DNA of 64,000 nt, taken from assembly GCF_963676735.1 (NCBI RefSeq), contig NZ_OY781464.1, forward strand, positions 5,179,001-5,243,000. The letters are read 5' to 3'. Under the pieces are notes generated by a model that did not search any database, was not told the origin of the DNA, and worked only from the letters and a program-made list of their open reading frames with translations. Shown here piece after piece: positions 17,500 through 25,781 of this stretch (position 1 is the stretch's first letter; each line of letters starts with the position of its first letter). The position numbers and the translations under genes are program-made. The stretch is from an uncultured Draconibacterium sp. Lineage in GTDB: Bacteria > Bacteroidota > Bacteroidia > Bacteroidales > Prolixibacteraceae.

Positions 17500-19110
17500 A
17501 TGAATCTTTCAACCATAGACTACATCATCCTAATTGGCTACATGCTAATAATTGTTGGCATTGGCGTTTTTTCAGGAATGAAACGAAAAACCAAATCGAG
17601 CGAAGGCTTCTTCCTGGCAGGCCGTTCGCTAAAATGGCCACTGATTGGAACTGCTCTTTTTGCAGCAAATATATCTACCATCCACATGGTGGGATTGGCC
17701 GGGCAAGGCTTTTCCGATGGACTGGTTTGGGGGAACTTTGAATGGTCGGCACCATTCCTTTTAATTGTGCTGGGTTTAATTTTTGCCCCCTTTTATTTTA
17801 AAACGCACATTTCAACCTTGCCTGAATTTTTAGAGCGCCGCTACGACCGGTCAACAAGAACAATGCTGGCTGTAATTTCTCTTTTTACAGCCTTGTTTAT
17901 GCACATTGGCGTTAGTTTATTTGCCGGGGCTTTGGTTTTCGAAAACTTTTTTGGGATTGAAAAATATACCGCCATTGTGGTAATTGCAGGTGCAACACTT
18001 ATTTACTCTATTATTGGTGGATTAAAAGCTGTTGTTTTAACCGAAGCGCTGCAATCGGGCATCCTGATTATCGGAGCCGGCATTATGACTATCCTTGCAA
18101 TGATGGCACTACCTGAACATGGCGTAAGTAATTTTACTGAACTAAAAGCTGCTTTAAAACCCGGGCAGTTAAGTATGATTCATTCGCACGAAGCCTCACC
18201 GCTTCCCTGGTGGGCATTTTGGCTGGGGATACCGGTGTTAGGACTAAATTACTGGTGCGCCGACCAAACCATAGTGCAGAAAGTATTGGGAGCCAAAACA
18301 TTAAAAGATGCACAGAACGGGCCAATCTTTGCGGGTTTTATTAAAATCCTTCCTGTTTTCATAATGATTTTCCCTGGGATTTTTGCCTACATCATTTTAA
18401 AAGATAAAATTGCTGATGCAGACCATACGCTTCCGGTTTTAATACTGAATGTACTGCCGGTTGGCTTAAAAGGTTTAATGTCGGCAGCGTTGCTGGCCGC
18501 GTTAATGAGTACAATTGCATCGGCACTAAACAGTGCCGGTACGCTGGTATCGATGGATATTGTAAAACAGCATCGGCCCGACTTCTCAGATAAACGTTTG
18601 TTGTATATCGGGCGAATTACCATCTTGCTGGTAATAGTAATTGCCATTGCCTGGTCGCCCTTAATTGCCAAATTTCCAAGTATTTTCGAGGCCATTAACG
18701 ATTTGCTGGCCGTGTTCTCGCCGCCAATTTCTGTTGTTTTTATTTTCGGAATTATGTCGAAACGAGGCACACCAAAAGCCGGACATTACACCTTGGTATT
18801 TGGCCTGACTTTGGCATTAATCGCTTTCTGCCTCGATTTTGAAATGATTGCCGGGCAACGAATTATTACCGATGTTTGGGGCATTCATTTTATGATGAAG
18901 GCCTTCTACCTGTTTATATTGTGCACAGTATTTTATTTTACAGTGAGCTTTTTTACACCGGCGGCCAGCCCCGAAGTGTTGGAAAAAATGACCATGAAAA
19001 AACCATTGTCATTCTTAACCGACGGCAAAATTACAGGAATAACCGACCCACGGATTATGGCCGGCATACTGGCACTGGTTATGATTGCGCTTTATTATTT
19101 TTTCAGGTAA
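17500..19110 (+). CDS. Sodium:solute symporter (SSS family)
   Basis: The 536-residue membrane protein has about 13-14 hydrophobic helices and SSS motifs: SSEGFFLAGRSLKWPLIG near the N-terminus, a GLAGQGFSDG loop, TLPEFLERRYDRSTR, and the helix SAALLAALMSTIASALNSAGTLVSMDI, which holds the conserved Na2-site serine/threonine region. It resembles SGLT-like sugar and inositol symporters more than proline (PutP) carriers. It is third in the AraC-regulated cluster, so it likely imports the compound that the UroD-like protein acts on. The strand of gene order and the terminator right after it mark the operon end. Confidence 0.92.
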   Translation: MNLSTIDYIILIGYMLIIVGIGVFSGMKRKTKSSEGFFLAGRSLKWPLIGTALFAANISTIHMVGLAGQGFSDGLVWGNFEWSAPFLLIVLGLIFAPFYFKTHISTLPEFLERRYDRSTRTMLAVISLFTALFMHIGVSLFAGALVFENFFGIEKYTAIVVIAGATLIYSIIGGLKAVVLTEALQSGILIIGAGIMTILAMMALPEHGVSNFTELKAALKPGQLSMIHSHEASPLPWWAFWLGIPVLGLNYWCADQTIVQKVLGAKTLKDAQNGPIFAGFIKILPVFIMIFPGIFAYIILKDKIADADHTLPVLILNVLPVGLKGLMSAALLAALMSTIASALNSAGTLVSMDIVKQHRPDFSDKRLLYIGRITILLVIVIAIAWSPLIAKFPSIFEAINDLLAVFSPPISVVFIFGIMSKRGTPKAGHYTLVFGLTLALIAFCLDFEMIAGQRIITDVWGIHFMMKAFYLFILCTVFYFTVSFFTPAASPEVLEKMTMKKPLSFLTDGKITGITDPRIMAGILALVMIALYYFFR

Positions 19111-19126
19111 CAAAAATACTGCGCAT

Positions 19127-19162
19127 AAAAAAACGCTGCTCTGGGTAAGAGCAGCGTTTTTT
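19127..19162. terminator. Bidirectional intrinsic terminator between the SSS symporter gene and serS
   Basis: A-run, stem AACGCTGCTCT/AGAGCAGCGTT with a GGGTA loop, then a T-run. Serves the two convergent genes. Confidence 0.9.
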
Positions 19163-19183
19163 GTTTTATGATAATGTTGAGAT

Positions 19184-20458
19184 TTAATCAATAATATCGA
19201 AACCCGTGTACGGAACCAAAACCTCCGGAATTTTAATTCCTTCGGGAGTTTGATTGTTTTCCAGCAAGGCCGCCACAATACGGGGCAGGGCAAGGGCACT
19301 ACCGTTTAATGTATGCGCAATTTGCGGTTTTTTCACCCCTTCTTCGCGGAAACGCAGTTTTAAGCGGTTGGCCTGGAACGATTCAAAATTAGAAACTGAA
19401 CTAACCTCCAGCCATTTCTCCTGGGCAGCCGAGAATACTTCAAAATCGTAGGTTAAAGCCGATGTAAAACTAATATCGCCACCGCACAAACGAAGGATGC
19501 GATAAGGTAAGCCTAATTTTGCAACCAAACCCTCAACATGGGCTACCATTTCGTCTAAAATACCGTACGATTTTTCAGGATGAGCAATCTGTACAATTTC
19601 CACTTTGTCGAACTGGTGCAGGCGGTTCAAACCGCGAACATCTTTACCGTACGAACCGGCTTCGCGACGGAAACAGGCACTGTAGGCAGTGTTTTTATAG
19701 GGCAGGTCTTTGGCATCCAGAATTACATCGCGGTAAATATTGGTTACCGGAACCTCGGCTGTTGGAATCAGGTATAAATTATCTTCGGTAATGTGGTACA
19801 TCTGCCCCTCTTTGTCAGGCAATTGTCCGGTGCCAAAACCCGATGCTTCGTTAACTGCCAGTGGCGGCTGAATTTCTTCGTAACCCGCTTTTGACGCTTC
19901 GGCCAAAAAGAAATTGATAAGGGCACGCTGCAATTGCGCTCCTTTTCCACGGTAAACCGGAAATCCTGCTCCGGTAAGTTTTACGCCTAATTCAAAATCA
20001 ATCAGGTTGTATTTGGCTGCCAGTTCCCAGTGTGGCAATGCTTTGTCGCCCATTTCAGGAATCTCGCCAACCGATTTTATTACTTCGTTATCTTCTTCGC
20101 CTTTCCCGGCCGGAACCAATTCGTGCGGCAGGTTGGGCAGTTGTACCTGCAAATCGTAAACTTTTTCTTCAATAGCTGCAAAATCAGTATCAAAGTTTTT
20201 AATGCTTTCTTTTAGCTCGGCAGTACGGGCCTTGGCAGCATTGGCTTCTTCGTGTTTGCCTTCGCGGAAAAGCTGGCCTATTTCTTTCGAAATTTTATTC
20301 ATCTCAGCTTTTGCCGAATCAGCTTCGCCTTGCAGTTTGTTTTTCTTAGCGTAAAGATCTATGATGTTTGAAACAATTTCCGAAGCATCGAAATTTTTAC
20401 GTTTTAGTTTTTCAACTACTAACTCCGGGTTGTCTTGTATAAATTTTAAGTTGAGCAT
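19184..20458 (-). CDS. serS: Seryl-tRNA synthetase
   Basis: The 424-residue protein has the N-terminal coiled-coil tRNA-binding arm (residues about 30-105, rich in KAEMNKISKEIGQLF and TAELKESIKNFD) and the class II core: motif 2 with FRREAGSYGKDVRGLNRLHQFDKVE, GDISFTSALTYDFEVFS, and motif 3 HTLNGSALALPRIVAALLENNQ. It charges tRNA-Ser (and tRNA-Sec where present). The start is supported by a TACATTTG -7 box at 20481-20488, 23 bases upstream. Length is normal. Confidence 0.97.
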   Translation of the reverse strand: MLNLKFIQDNPELVVEKLKRKNFDASEIVSNIIDLYAKKNKLQGEADSAKAEMNKISKEIGQLFREGKHEEANAAKARTAELKESIKNFDTDFAAIEEKVYDLQVQLPNLPHELVPAGKGEEDNEVIKSVGEIPEMGDKALPHWELAAKYNLIDFELGVKLTGAGFPVYRGKGAQLQRALINFFLAEASKAGYEEIQPPLAVNEASGFGTGQLPDKEGQMYHITEDNLYLIPTAEVPVTNIYRDVILDAKDLPYKNTAYSACFRREAGSYGKDVRGLNRLHQFDKVEIVQIAHPEKSYGILDEMVAHVEGLVAKLGLPYRILRLCGGDISFTSALTYDFEVFSAAQEKWLEVSSVSNFESFQANRLKLRFREEGVKKPQIAHTLNGSALALPRIVAALLENNQTPEGIKIPEVLVPYTGFDIID

Positions 20459-20480
20459 AGCTTTCTGTTTTTATGCAGCG

Positions 20481-20488
20481 CAAATGTA
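20481..20488 (-). promoter_or_regulatory. Candidate -7 box (TACATTTG) for serS
   Basis: Exact TAnnTTTG match on the minus strand between the rpmA terminator and the serS ATG; consistent with serS being transcribed on its own. Confidence 0.5.
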
Positions 20489-20570
20489 ATAGTAAAAGTT
20501 TAAACTTTTATGATTCGGGTTCAGAGTTTGAAGTAAGGCCTTTAAAGTTTAAAGAAAAGTTGAAAGAACA

Positions 20571-20600
20571 AAAAAACTCCTGCCGAAACCGACAGGAGCT
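20571..20600 (-). terminator. Intrinsic terminator of rplU-rpmA
   Basis: On the minus strand: GCTCCTGTCGG, TTT loop, CGGCAGGAGT then seven Ts. One internal mismatch in an otherwise strong stem. A second small hairpin (GAGGG/CCCTC) lies at 20615-20629, closer to the gene. Confidence 0.85.
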
Positions 20601-20644
20601 TTCCAATTTTTTTTGAGGGGAAAACCCTCTGGTCTATCAATATC

Positions 20645-21202
20645 TTAAGCCAAACCTTTAGCTTCTTCAATCCATGGTTGTGGATCTTTTGAAGCGTAAC
20701 GGCTTCCTGCAGCTTCAAGTACTTTCTGAATTGCTTCAACCGAAGCGGCAGCAACTTCAGCGTAAGTGGTAAAACCACCTTCAACCAATACTTCAGCTAG
20801 TTTAGGACCTACACCTGTTAATTTAGTAAGATCGTCGCCTTTAGCTTCAGCTTTTGGCGCTTCTTCTTTCACTTCTTCAACAACCGGAGCTGCTTCTTTT
20901 TTAGGAGCTGCTTTTACAGGAGCTTCTGCAACTGCAACATCTGCATCAACAACCGGAGCTACCGATACATAAGAGCGGTTATTTCTTCTTTTTCTGAAAA
21001 CAACAGTTCCGTCGATCAATGCAAATAATGTATGGTCTTTACCCATACCTACATTGTCGCCTGCAAAATGTTGAGTACCACGCTGGCGTACTAAAATATT
21101 ACCAGCTTTTGCAAACTGACCTCCGTAAATTTTTACTCCCAGTCGTTTACTTTCCGATTCGCGTCCGTTTTTCGAACTACCTACACCTTTTTTGTGAGCC
21201 AT
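20645..21202 (-). CDS. rpmA: Ribosomal protein L27 with C-terminal helix-hairpin-helix extension
   Basis: Residues 1 to about 82 are a standard L27 (MAHKKGVGSSKNGRESESKRLGVK, AGNILVRQRGTQHFAGDNVGMGKDHTLFA), a 50S protein whose N-terminus reaches the peptidyl-transferase site. The protein is 185 residues, twice normal. Residues about 83-122 are an Ala/Glu/Lys/Val-rich linker, and 123-185 contain LTKLTGVGPKLAEVLVEGGFTTYAEVA, a helix-hairpin-helix fold as in nucleic-acid-binding proteins. Continuous reading frame and uniform base use argue against an artefact. rplU lies directly upstream, the usual L21-L27 operon. Confidence 0.93.
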   Translation of the reverse strand: MAHKKGVGSSKNGRESESKRLGVKIYGGQFAKAGNILVRQRGTQHFAGDNVGMGKDHTLFALIDGTVVFRKRRNNRSYVSVAPVVDADVAVAEAPVKAAPKKEAAPVVEEVKEEAPKAEAKGDDLTKLTGVGPKLAEVLVEGGFTTYAEVAAASVEAIQKVLEAAGSRYASKDPQPWIEEAKGLA

Positions 21203-21221
21203 GGTAAATTTTTTTTATTCG

Positions 21222-21533
21222 TTATCCAACTATGGTTTCTACTTGAATTTGAGTAAACTGCTGACGGTGACCATTTTTCTTTTTGTAACCCTTACGGCGT
21301 TTCTTTTTGAAAACAATCACTTTCTCGCCTTTCACATGTTCCAGCACCTTGGCTGTAACTTTTGCACCTTCTACGGTTGGTGTTCCAACGGCAACTGTGC
21401 CATCGTTATCAACCAGTAAAACTTTGTCGAAATCAACCGATGCTCCTTCTTCTGCATCCAGGTGATGTACGAAAAGTTTTTTGTCTTTTTCTACTTTGAA
21501 TTGCTGTCCTGCAATTTCAACAATCGCGTACAT
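21222..21533 (-). CDS. rplU: Ribosomal protein L21
   Basis: The 103-residue protein starts MYAIVEIAGQQFKVEKDKKLF and has VLLVDNDGTVAVGTPTVEGAKV and the basic KRRKGYKKKNGHRQQFTQIQV tail that contacts 23S rRNA. Length is normal. It is 19 bases upstream of rpmA on the same strand, the conserved order. The leader holds a possible regulatory stem and a TACTTTTG -7 box. Confidence 0.96.
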   Translation of the reverse strand: MYAIVEIAGQQFKVEKDKKLFVHHLDAEEGASVDFDKVLLVDNDGTVAVGTPTVEGAKVTAKVLEHVKGEKVIVFKKKRRKGYKKKNGHRQQFTQIQVETIVG

Positions 21534-21558
21534 AATTTCACTTTTAATGTTTACACCG

Positions 21559-21627
21559 TCAGGCGGATTTCCTAATGGATTTCACTTATCTGAGCCTGAA
21601 CGATTCAAAATTCGGACTGCAAAAGTA
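21559..21627 (-). promoter_or_regulatory. rplU leader: -7 box and stem-loop
   Basis: A TACTTTTG -7 box (21620-21627) predicts a leader of about 80 bases. Within it TCAGGC (21594-21599 on the minus strand) can pair with GCCTGA (21559-21564), closing a 29-base loop that contains a repeated AAATCC. Ribosomal-protein leaders are often autoregulatory; that role here is inference. Confidence 0.4.
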
Positions 21628-21808
21628 GTTATTTTTAGATAATTAGCAAATAATGAAGGGTTTTATTTGGGATTGTTTTATTTCTTTTATCTGGTGGGTA
21701 ATCCGAACCATAAAATAAAGCAATATTTTAAAACATTCGCTGAAGAATTTATGCTTTGCTTTTGATTTTTAGTCAAGGGGTTTGAACAGGCTTCTGTAGG
21801 GTCAGAAT

Positions 21809-21994
21809 TTAATTCATAATCTTCTCTACAATAAACAAAAAGTCAACCTTGGCGGTTGCCCCCATCGGCCTGAATATGGGCTTTACATTGGGAACGATTG
21901 AGACTACTTCACCGTGCAAACGGTTTAAAAACTGTTCGAGTTTTAACTGGTCTTCCTTCATGTTTAACTCGAAATGGTGTACTTTGTATTTCAT
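21809..21994 (-). CDS. Small conserved-looking hypothetical protein
   Basis: A 61-codon frame, MKYKVHHFELNMKEDQLKLE through to VDFLFIVEKIMN. The composition (alternating beta and helix, IVPNVKPIF, AKVDFLFIVEK) looks like a genuine small folded protein resembling DUF4177-type polypeptides, not a shadow of another gene, and no overlapping gene exists on either strand. No catalytic motif, signal or membrane segment. It is isolated by roughly 270 bases upstream to rplU's promoter region and 130 bases from the membrane protein gene. Function unknown. Confidence 0.55.
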   Translation of the reverse strand: MKYKVHHFELNMKEDQLKLEQFLNRLHGEVVSIVPNVKPIFRPMGATAKVDFLFIVEKIMN

Positions 21995-22127
21995 GGTTGC
22001 CGATTTTTGGTTACCTAACTTTGAGTGCTGTTGTAGGTTTAACTTGTATACGGGCCTGCATCAATTTCTTTACAGATTTTGATGATTTTTTCTGATGCAG
22101 GCCACTTAGCTGATATCGACTGTTTGA

Positions 22128-22853
22128 TTAAAGCTTAACTAAAATCACAAGGAGTATCAGGAACCCAATAATTAAGGCCAGAGCGAGCAATAATTTTTGG
22201 GTTCGGTCTTGTTTTCGTTGCAGTTCTATGTTTTCTGAAACCAGTTTCAGGTTGTCGTCATTGAGGTCGTTGAGGCATGTTTCAAGATGTTTTATATGGT
22301 ATTTTATTTGTCCGTGGTTAATAATGAAATTGAATACAATGCCAAAAACAATAAAACCCAAAAATACAATAAAGTCTACGCCGCTTAGCGGGCGAACATA
22401 ACCGTAGGTGCTGTAAAAGTAGGCCAACGATCCGGCAATAAAAACAAACAAATAGGTGCACGAAACGGAAAGTAGCGTGCTAAACATCCTGGTTTTTAAA
22501 TAGGTAAGCATCGAAACCAATTTTGCGCGCGTATTTTGCCCATTATCGGCGGCTTCAGCAAAGCGGTTCAGCATTTTGTACTGCAAATATAAAAGGGGAG
22601 CGAGCAATACTATGCCTGCAACAGTAATCAGCATAATAGTTGTTGTTCCAAAATACAGGGCAAAATCGATGGCGAGTACCACCAGTGCCACTACTTTTAA
22701 AACCAGATCAAGAATGATGATATTCTTTATTTTTTGGTTCGTATCATTCGAGCGTCCGGCTATAAATTGTTCGATGGATGCGCTGTTATAATCAGAAACT
22801 TCCATCAGTTGTTCTGCTTTGTTCCACATGTCTTTTAATTTTTTGTCGTTCAT
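22128..22853 (-). CDS. Membrane protein encoded with ECF sigma factor (anti-sigma-like, module 1)
   Basis: The 241-residue protein begins MNDKKLKDMWNKAEQLMEV, has a soluble N-terminal 40 residues, then helices at about 45-65, 70-90, 125-150, 160-180 and a C-terminal anchor (LLLALALIIGFLILLVILV), with a coiled stretch before it (LETCLNDLNDDNLKLVSENIEL). It starts two bases after the stop of an ECF sigma gene. Genes in this position usually encode anti-sigma factors, but no zinc (HxxxCxxC) anti-sigma motif is present. Its N-terminus resembles that of the partner in the second module (54630-55307, LKNTWNKL). Confidence 0.75.
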   Translation of the reverse strand: MNDKKLKDMWNKAEQLMEVSDYNSASIEQFIAGRSNDTNQKIKNIIILDLVLKVVALVVLAIDFALYFGTTTIMLITVAGIVLLAPLLYLQYKMLNRFAEAADNGQNTRAKLVSMLTYLKTRMFSTLLSVSCTYLFVFIAGSLAYFYSTYGYVRPLSGVDFIVFLGFIVFGIVFNFIINHGQIKYHIKHLETCLNDLNDDNLKLVSENIELQRKQDRTQKLLLALALIIGFLILLVILVKL

Positions 22854-22855
22854 GG

Positions 22856-23359
22856 TTATTCGTTCATGGTTGAAAAAATTATTTCTTCCAGTTTTCGTTT
22901 AATCCGAACAAGCTTTACGCTTACATTCGTTTTTGAGATTCCAAGTATTAAAGCTATTTCGTCGTAGCTTTTTTCTTCAAGCCAAAGTAGTATTATGGCT
23001 TTGTCTATTCGGTTAAGCCTGGCAATAGCCTGGTAAAGAAGCTTAACCTGTTCCTTCTCGTCAGAATTTTCAGTGTCGTTACGATCGTTTTCGTTCAGCT
23101 GCTCAAAATGAAGTCCCTTGTCTTTTTTTCGCACATTGCTAATTGCTGTATTTAATGCTACGCGATACATCCAGGTGCTGATTTTTGCATCGCCACGAAA
23201 GTTAGGGTAAGATCGCCAGAGCTGAAGACAGATGTCCTGGAAAAGATCTTCACGATTTAAACTTCCGTTGGCGTAAACCAATGTTATTTTATGGATTATT
23301 GCCTGGTGTTGCTCAATCAGTTCGCTAAAGGTTTTTTTATTTACACTTTGGTTCTTCAT
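22856..23359 (-). CDS. ECF-type RNA polymerase sigma factor (module 1)
   Basis: The 167-residue protein has sigma region 2 (IIHKITLVYANGSLNREDLFQDICLQLW, then FRGDAKISTWMYRVALNTAI) and region 4 with the helix-turn-helix KSYDEIALILGISKTNVSVKLVRIKRKLEEI. Such sigma-70 family factors direct transcription of small stress or transport regulons when released by the partner membrane protein encoded directly downstream. It is paralogous to the factor at 55310-55801; both share SYPNFRGD and STWMYRVALNTAI. No TAnnTTTG box is close upstream, so it may drive its own promoter. Confidence 0.92.
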   Translation of the reverse strand: MKNQSVNKKTFSELIEQHQAIIHKITLVYANGSLNREDLFQDICLQLWRSYPNFRGDAKISTWMYRVALNTAISNVRKKDKGLHFEQLNENDRNDTENSDEKEQVKLLYQAIARLNRIDKAIILLWLEEKSYDEIALILGISKTNVSVKLVRIKRKLEEIIFSTMNE

Positions 23360-23594
23360 TTTTAAAGTCTCGCTAAATAGGTCGTAAAAAGTGGAAAAAA
23401 ACTACAGCAATGGGTAGTATATTTTAGGCTGACTTATTTACAGCCTGTTTATACGTCGGAATTTCATGTCGGTTTGCCCTTTGTTGCTTTTAAATTGTGC
23501 CTGTTTTTCGCGCACCGGCAACTCAAAATTCAGTAGCTTTTGGTTGTTTCTTCTGAAAACGTTGATTTTAATGGAATGGAACCAAAATGATTAT

Positions 23595-23602
23595 TATATT
23601 TG
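23595..23602 (+). promoter_or_regulatory. Candidate -7 box (TATATTTG) for the bifunctional nuclease gene
   Basis: Exact TAnnTTTG match. It lies after an in-frame ATG at 23587 and 33 bases before the ATG at 23635, so it argues for the latter as the start. Confidence 0.5.
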
Positions 23603-23634
23603 TTTGCGTTGAAAAGATACAGGCCAAACGAAGT

Positions 23635-24225
23635 ATGCAAAAAATACGCTTAAACATTTTAGGATTATCGGTAAGTCAAACTCAATCGGGGGCTTACGCG
23701 TTGGTGTTGGCAGAAGAAGGCGGAGAGCGCAGGATTCCTATTATTATCGGGCCTGTTGAAGCACAGGCGATTGCCATTCAGCTGGAAGGGTTAAAGCCAC
23801 CCCGCCCGCTAACACATGATTTAATAAAAAACATTGCTCTGGCTTTTGATATTGCTCTTTTAGAAGTTACCATTTATAAATTGGAAGAAGGCATTTTTTA
23901 CTCGGAGCTTTTGTGTGAAATGAATGGAAAGGAGATTCGGATTGACTCGCGAACCTCCGATGCCGTTGCTTTAGCACTGCGGTTTAGGTGCCCCATTTAC
24001 ACATCCGAAGATATTTTGCAAAAAGCAGGTATTGTTTTAGAATCGGAGGATGAGGATTCGCCCGTACGAAGTTTGTCCGACGATGACGAACCTGAATTTG
24101 CAGCATCGTCATACGCGCAATATTCAACCAGCGAATTGCAGGATTTGCTAAATGAAGCCATCCAGGAAGAAGATTACGAAAAGGCATCGATTATTCGCGA
24201 TGAATTAAATAAAAGAGAGAAGTAA
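23635..24225 (+). CDS. Bifunctional nuclease-family protein (DUF151) with UVR motif
   Basis: From MQKIRLNILGLSVSQ the protein is 196 residues. Residues about 1-135 form the DUF151/BFN domain (QSGAYALVLAEEGGERRIPIIIGPVEAQAIA, ELLCEMNGKEIRIDSRTSDAVALALRFRCPIYTS); BFN domains have been linked to RNase/DNase activity. The C-terminal 35 residues (TSELQDLLNEAIQEEDYEKASIIRDEL) are a UVR motif as in UvrB/UvrC and ClpC/McsA partners, for protein-protein contact. The upstream ATG at 23587 is less likely because a -7 box lies between the two. Confidence 0.88.
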   Translation: MQKIRLNILGLSVSQTQSGAYALVLAEEGGERRIPIIIGPVEAQAIAIQLEGLKPPRPLTHDLIKNIALAFDIALLEVTIYKLEEGIFYSELLCEMNGKEIRIDSRTSDAVALALRFRCPIYTSEDILQKAGIVLESEDEDSPVRSLSDDDEPEFAASSYAQYSTSELQDLLNEAIQEEDYEKASIIRDELNKREK

Positions 24226-24329
24226 GGTATAAAATGAAGGCTTAAAAATACCTCTTTTTTACCTGAATGCGCCCACTGTAAGTATGGGTGAATTAAGAAA
24301 AGAGGTGAAATTAAACGAAAAATAATCAA

Positions 24330-25781
24330 ATGAAGCGCATATTTTTATTGCTGGTAGTAATTGCCGGCATTTTCTTTTTACATCCACAGGTAAGCACTGC
24401 CTCCGAAAGTATTCCGGGTGCTGCAGAGTTGCTTGCTCCGCAAAACGATACAGCAAACATATTGTTGTCAAAAGAAAGAGAAAATCCATTTTCAATTTTC
24501 ACCTTGCTACGGGGATTGTTGGGGATGGCAGCCTTAATAGCTATTGGCTTTGCTTTTAGTTCAGATAGAAAAAATATTCCGTGGCGCACCGTTGGAATCG
24601 GACTTCTTATTCAGGTTCTTTTGGCTTTGGGCGTGTTGTATGTGCCTTTTGTAAGAGTGGCATTTGAGTTTTTCGGACAGATTTTTGTGAAGATTCTTGA
24701 TTTTACAAAAGCCGGTAGCGAATTTTTATTGGGAGGCTTAATGGATGCCGATACCTATGGATTTATTTTTCTGTTTCAGGTGCTGCCAACCATAATTTTC
24801 TTTTCGGCGCTAACCTCCTTGTTGTTTTATTGGGGAATAATTCAAAAGGTAGTTTATGGTCTGGCATGGGTGTTCACCAAGGCATTAAAAATATCAGGGG
24901 CTGAAGCTTTGTCGGTGGCCGGAAATATTTTTCTTGGGCAAACCGAATCGCCATTAATGATTAAAGCGTATCTCGATAAAATGAGTAAGTCAGAAATATT
25001 ATTGGTAATGACAGGTGGAATGGCCACTCTTGCCGGCGGGGTATTGGCGGCTTATATTGCCTTGCTGGGCGGCGACGATCCGGTTCTTAGGCTCGAATTT
25101 GCAAAGCACTTGCTAACAGCATCGATTATGGCAGCTCCGGCGGCAATAATTTTTTCGAAGATGTTGGTGCCGCCAACCGGAGAAATTAACCAAGACATGG
25201 AAGTTAGCCGCGACAAAATTGGCAGCAATGTACTGGATGCCATTTCTAACGGAACTACCGAAGGCGTTAAGCTGGCAGTAAATGTTGGTGCTATGTTACT
25301 GGCGTTTATTGCGTTTATTGCCATGTTTAATTTTATTATTGGCAAAATTGGCGACTGGACCCATTTAAACGATGTTATTGCCGAGATCACTAATGGCAAA
25401 TACGAAGAGTTCTCGCTTCAGTTTATTTTAGGCTATACTTTTGCCCCGCTGATGTGGTTAATTGGCGTATGTCCCGAAGATATTGCAGTTGTAGGACGTT
25501 TACTTGGCGAGAAACTTATTTTAACTGAATTTATTGGCTACATCAGTTTAGCCGATTTAAAAGCTTCGGGAGCATTTACAGAAACCAAGTCGATTATTAT
25601 GGCTACCTATATATTGTGTGGCTTTGCTAATTTCTCTTCCATTGGTATTCAGATTGGAGGCATTGGCGCATTGGCACCCAAACGCAGGGTGCTGCTTTCG
25701 CAGTTCGGCATGCGGGCACTTTTGGCCGGAACTCTGGCTTCGTTAATGAGTGCTACTATTATTGGAATGATTCTGGGCTAA
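24330..25781 (+). CDS. Nucleoside transporter, NupC/CNT family
   Basis: The 483-residue protein has an N-terminal segment (residues 1-25) that reads as a signal or first helix, a 30-residue linker, and then the CNT core: GIGLLIQVLLALGVLYVPF, SLLFYWGIIQKVVYGLAWVFTKALKISGAEALSVAGNIFLGQTESPLMI, GGMATLAGGVLAAYIALLG, and GFANFSSIGIQIGGIGALAP. The GQTESPL and NFSSIGIQ motifs bind nucleoside and sodium. It drives H+ or Na+-linked nucleoside uptake. An extra-long N-terminus ahead of the core is seen in some Bacteroidota members. It follows the nuclease gene by 104 bases. Its last 23 bases overlap the convergent gene. Confidence 0.93.
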   Translation: MKRIFLLLVVIAGIFFLHPQVSTASESIPGAAELLAPQNDTANILLSKERENPFSIFTLLRGLLGMAALIAIGFAFSSDRKNIPWRTVGIGLLIQVLLALGVLYVPFVRVAFEFFGQIFVKILDFTKAGSEFLLGGLMDADTYGFIFLFQVLPTIIFFSALTSLLFYWGIIQKVVYGLAWVFTKALKISGAEALSVAGNIFLGQTESPLMIKAYLDKMSKSEILLVMTGGMATLAGGVLAAYIALLGGDDPVLRLEFAKHLLTASIMAAPAAIIFSKMLVPPTGEINQDMEVSRDKIGSNVLDAISNGTTEGVKLAVNVGAMLLAFIAFIAMFNFIIGKIGDWTHLNDVIAEITNGKYEEFSLQFILGYTFAPLMWLIGVCPEDIAVVGRLLGEKLILTEFIGYISLADLKASGAFTETKSIIMATYILCGFANFSSIGIQIGGIGALAPKRRVLLSQFGMRALLAGTLASLMSATIIGMILG

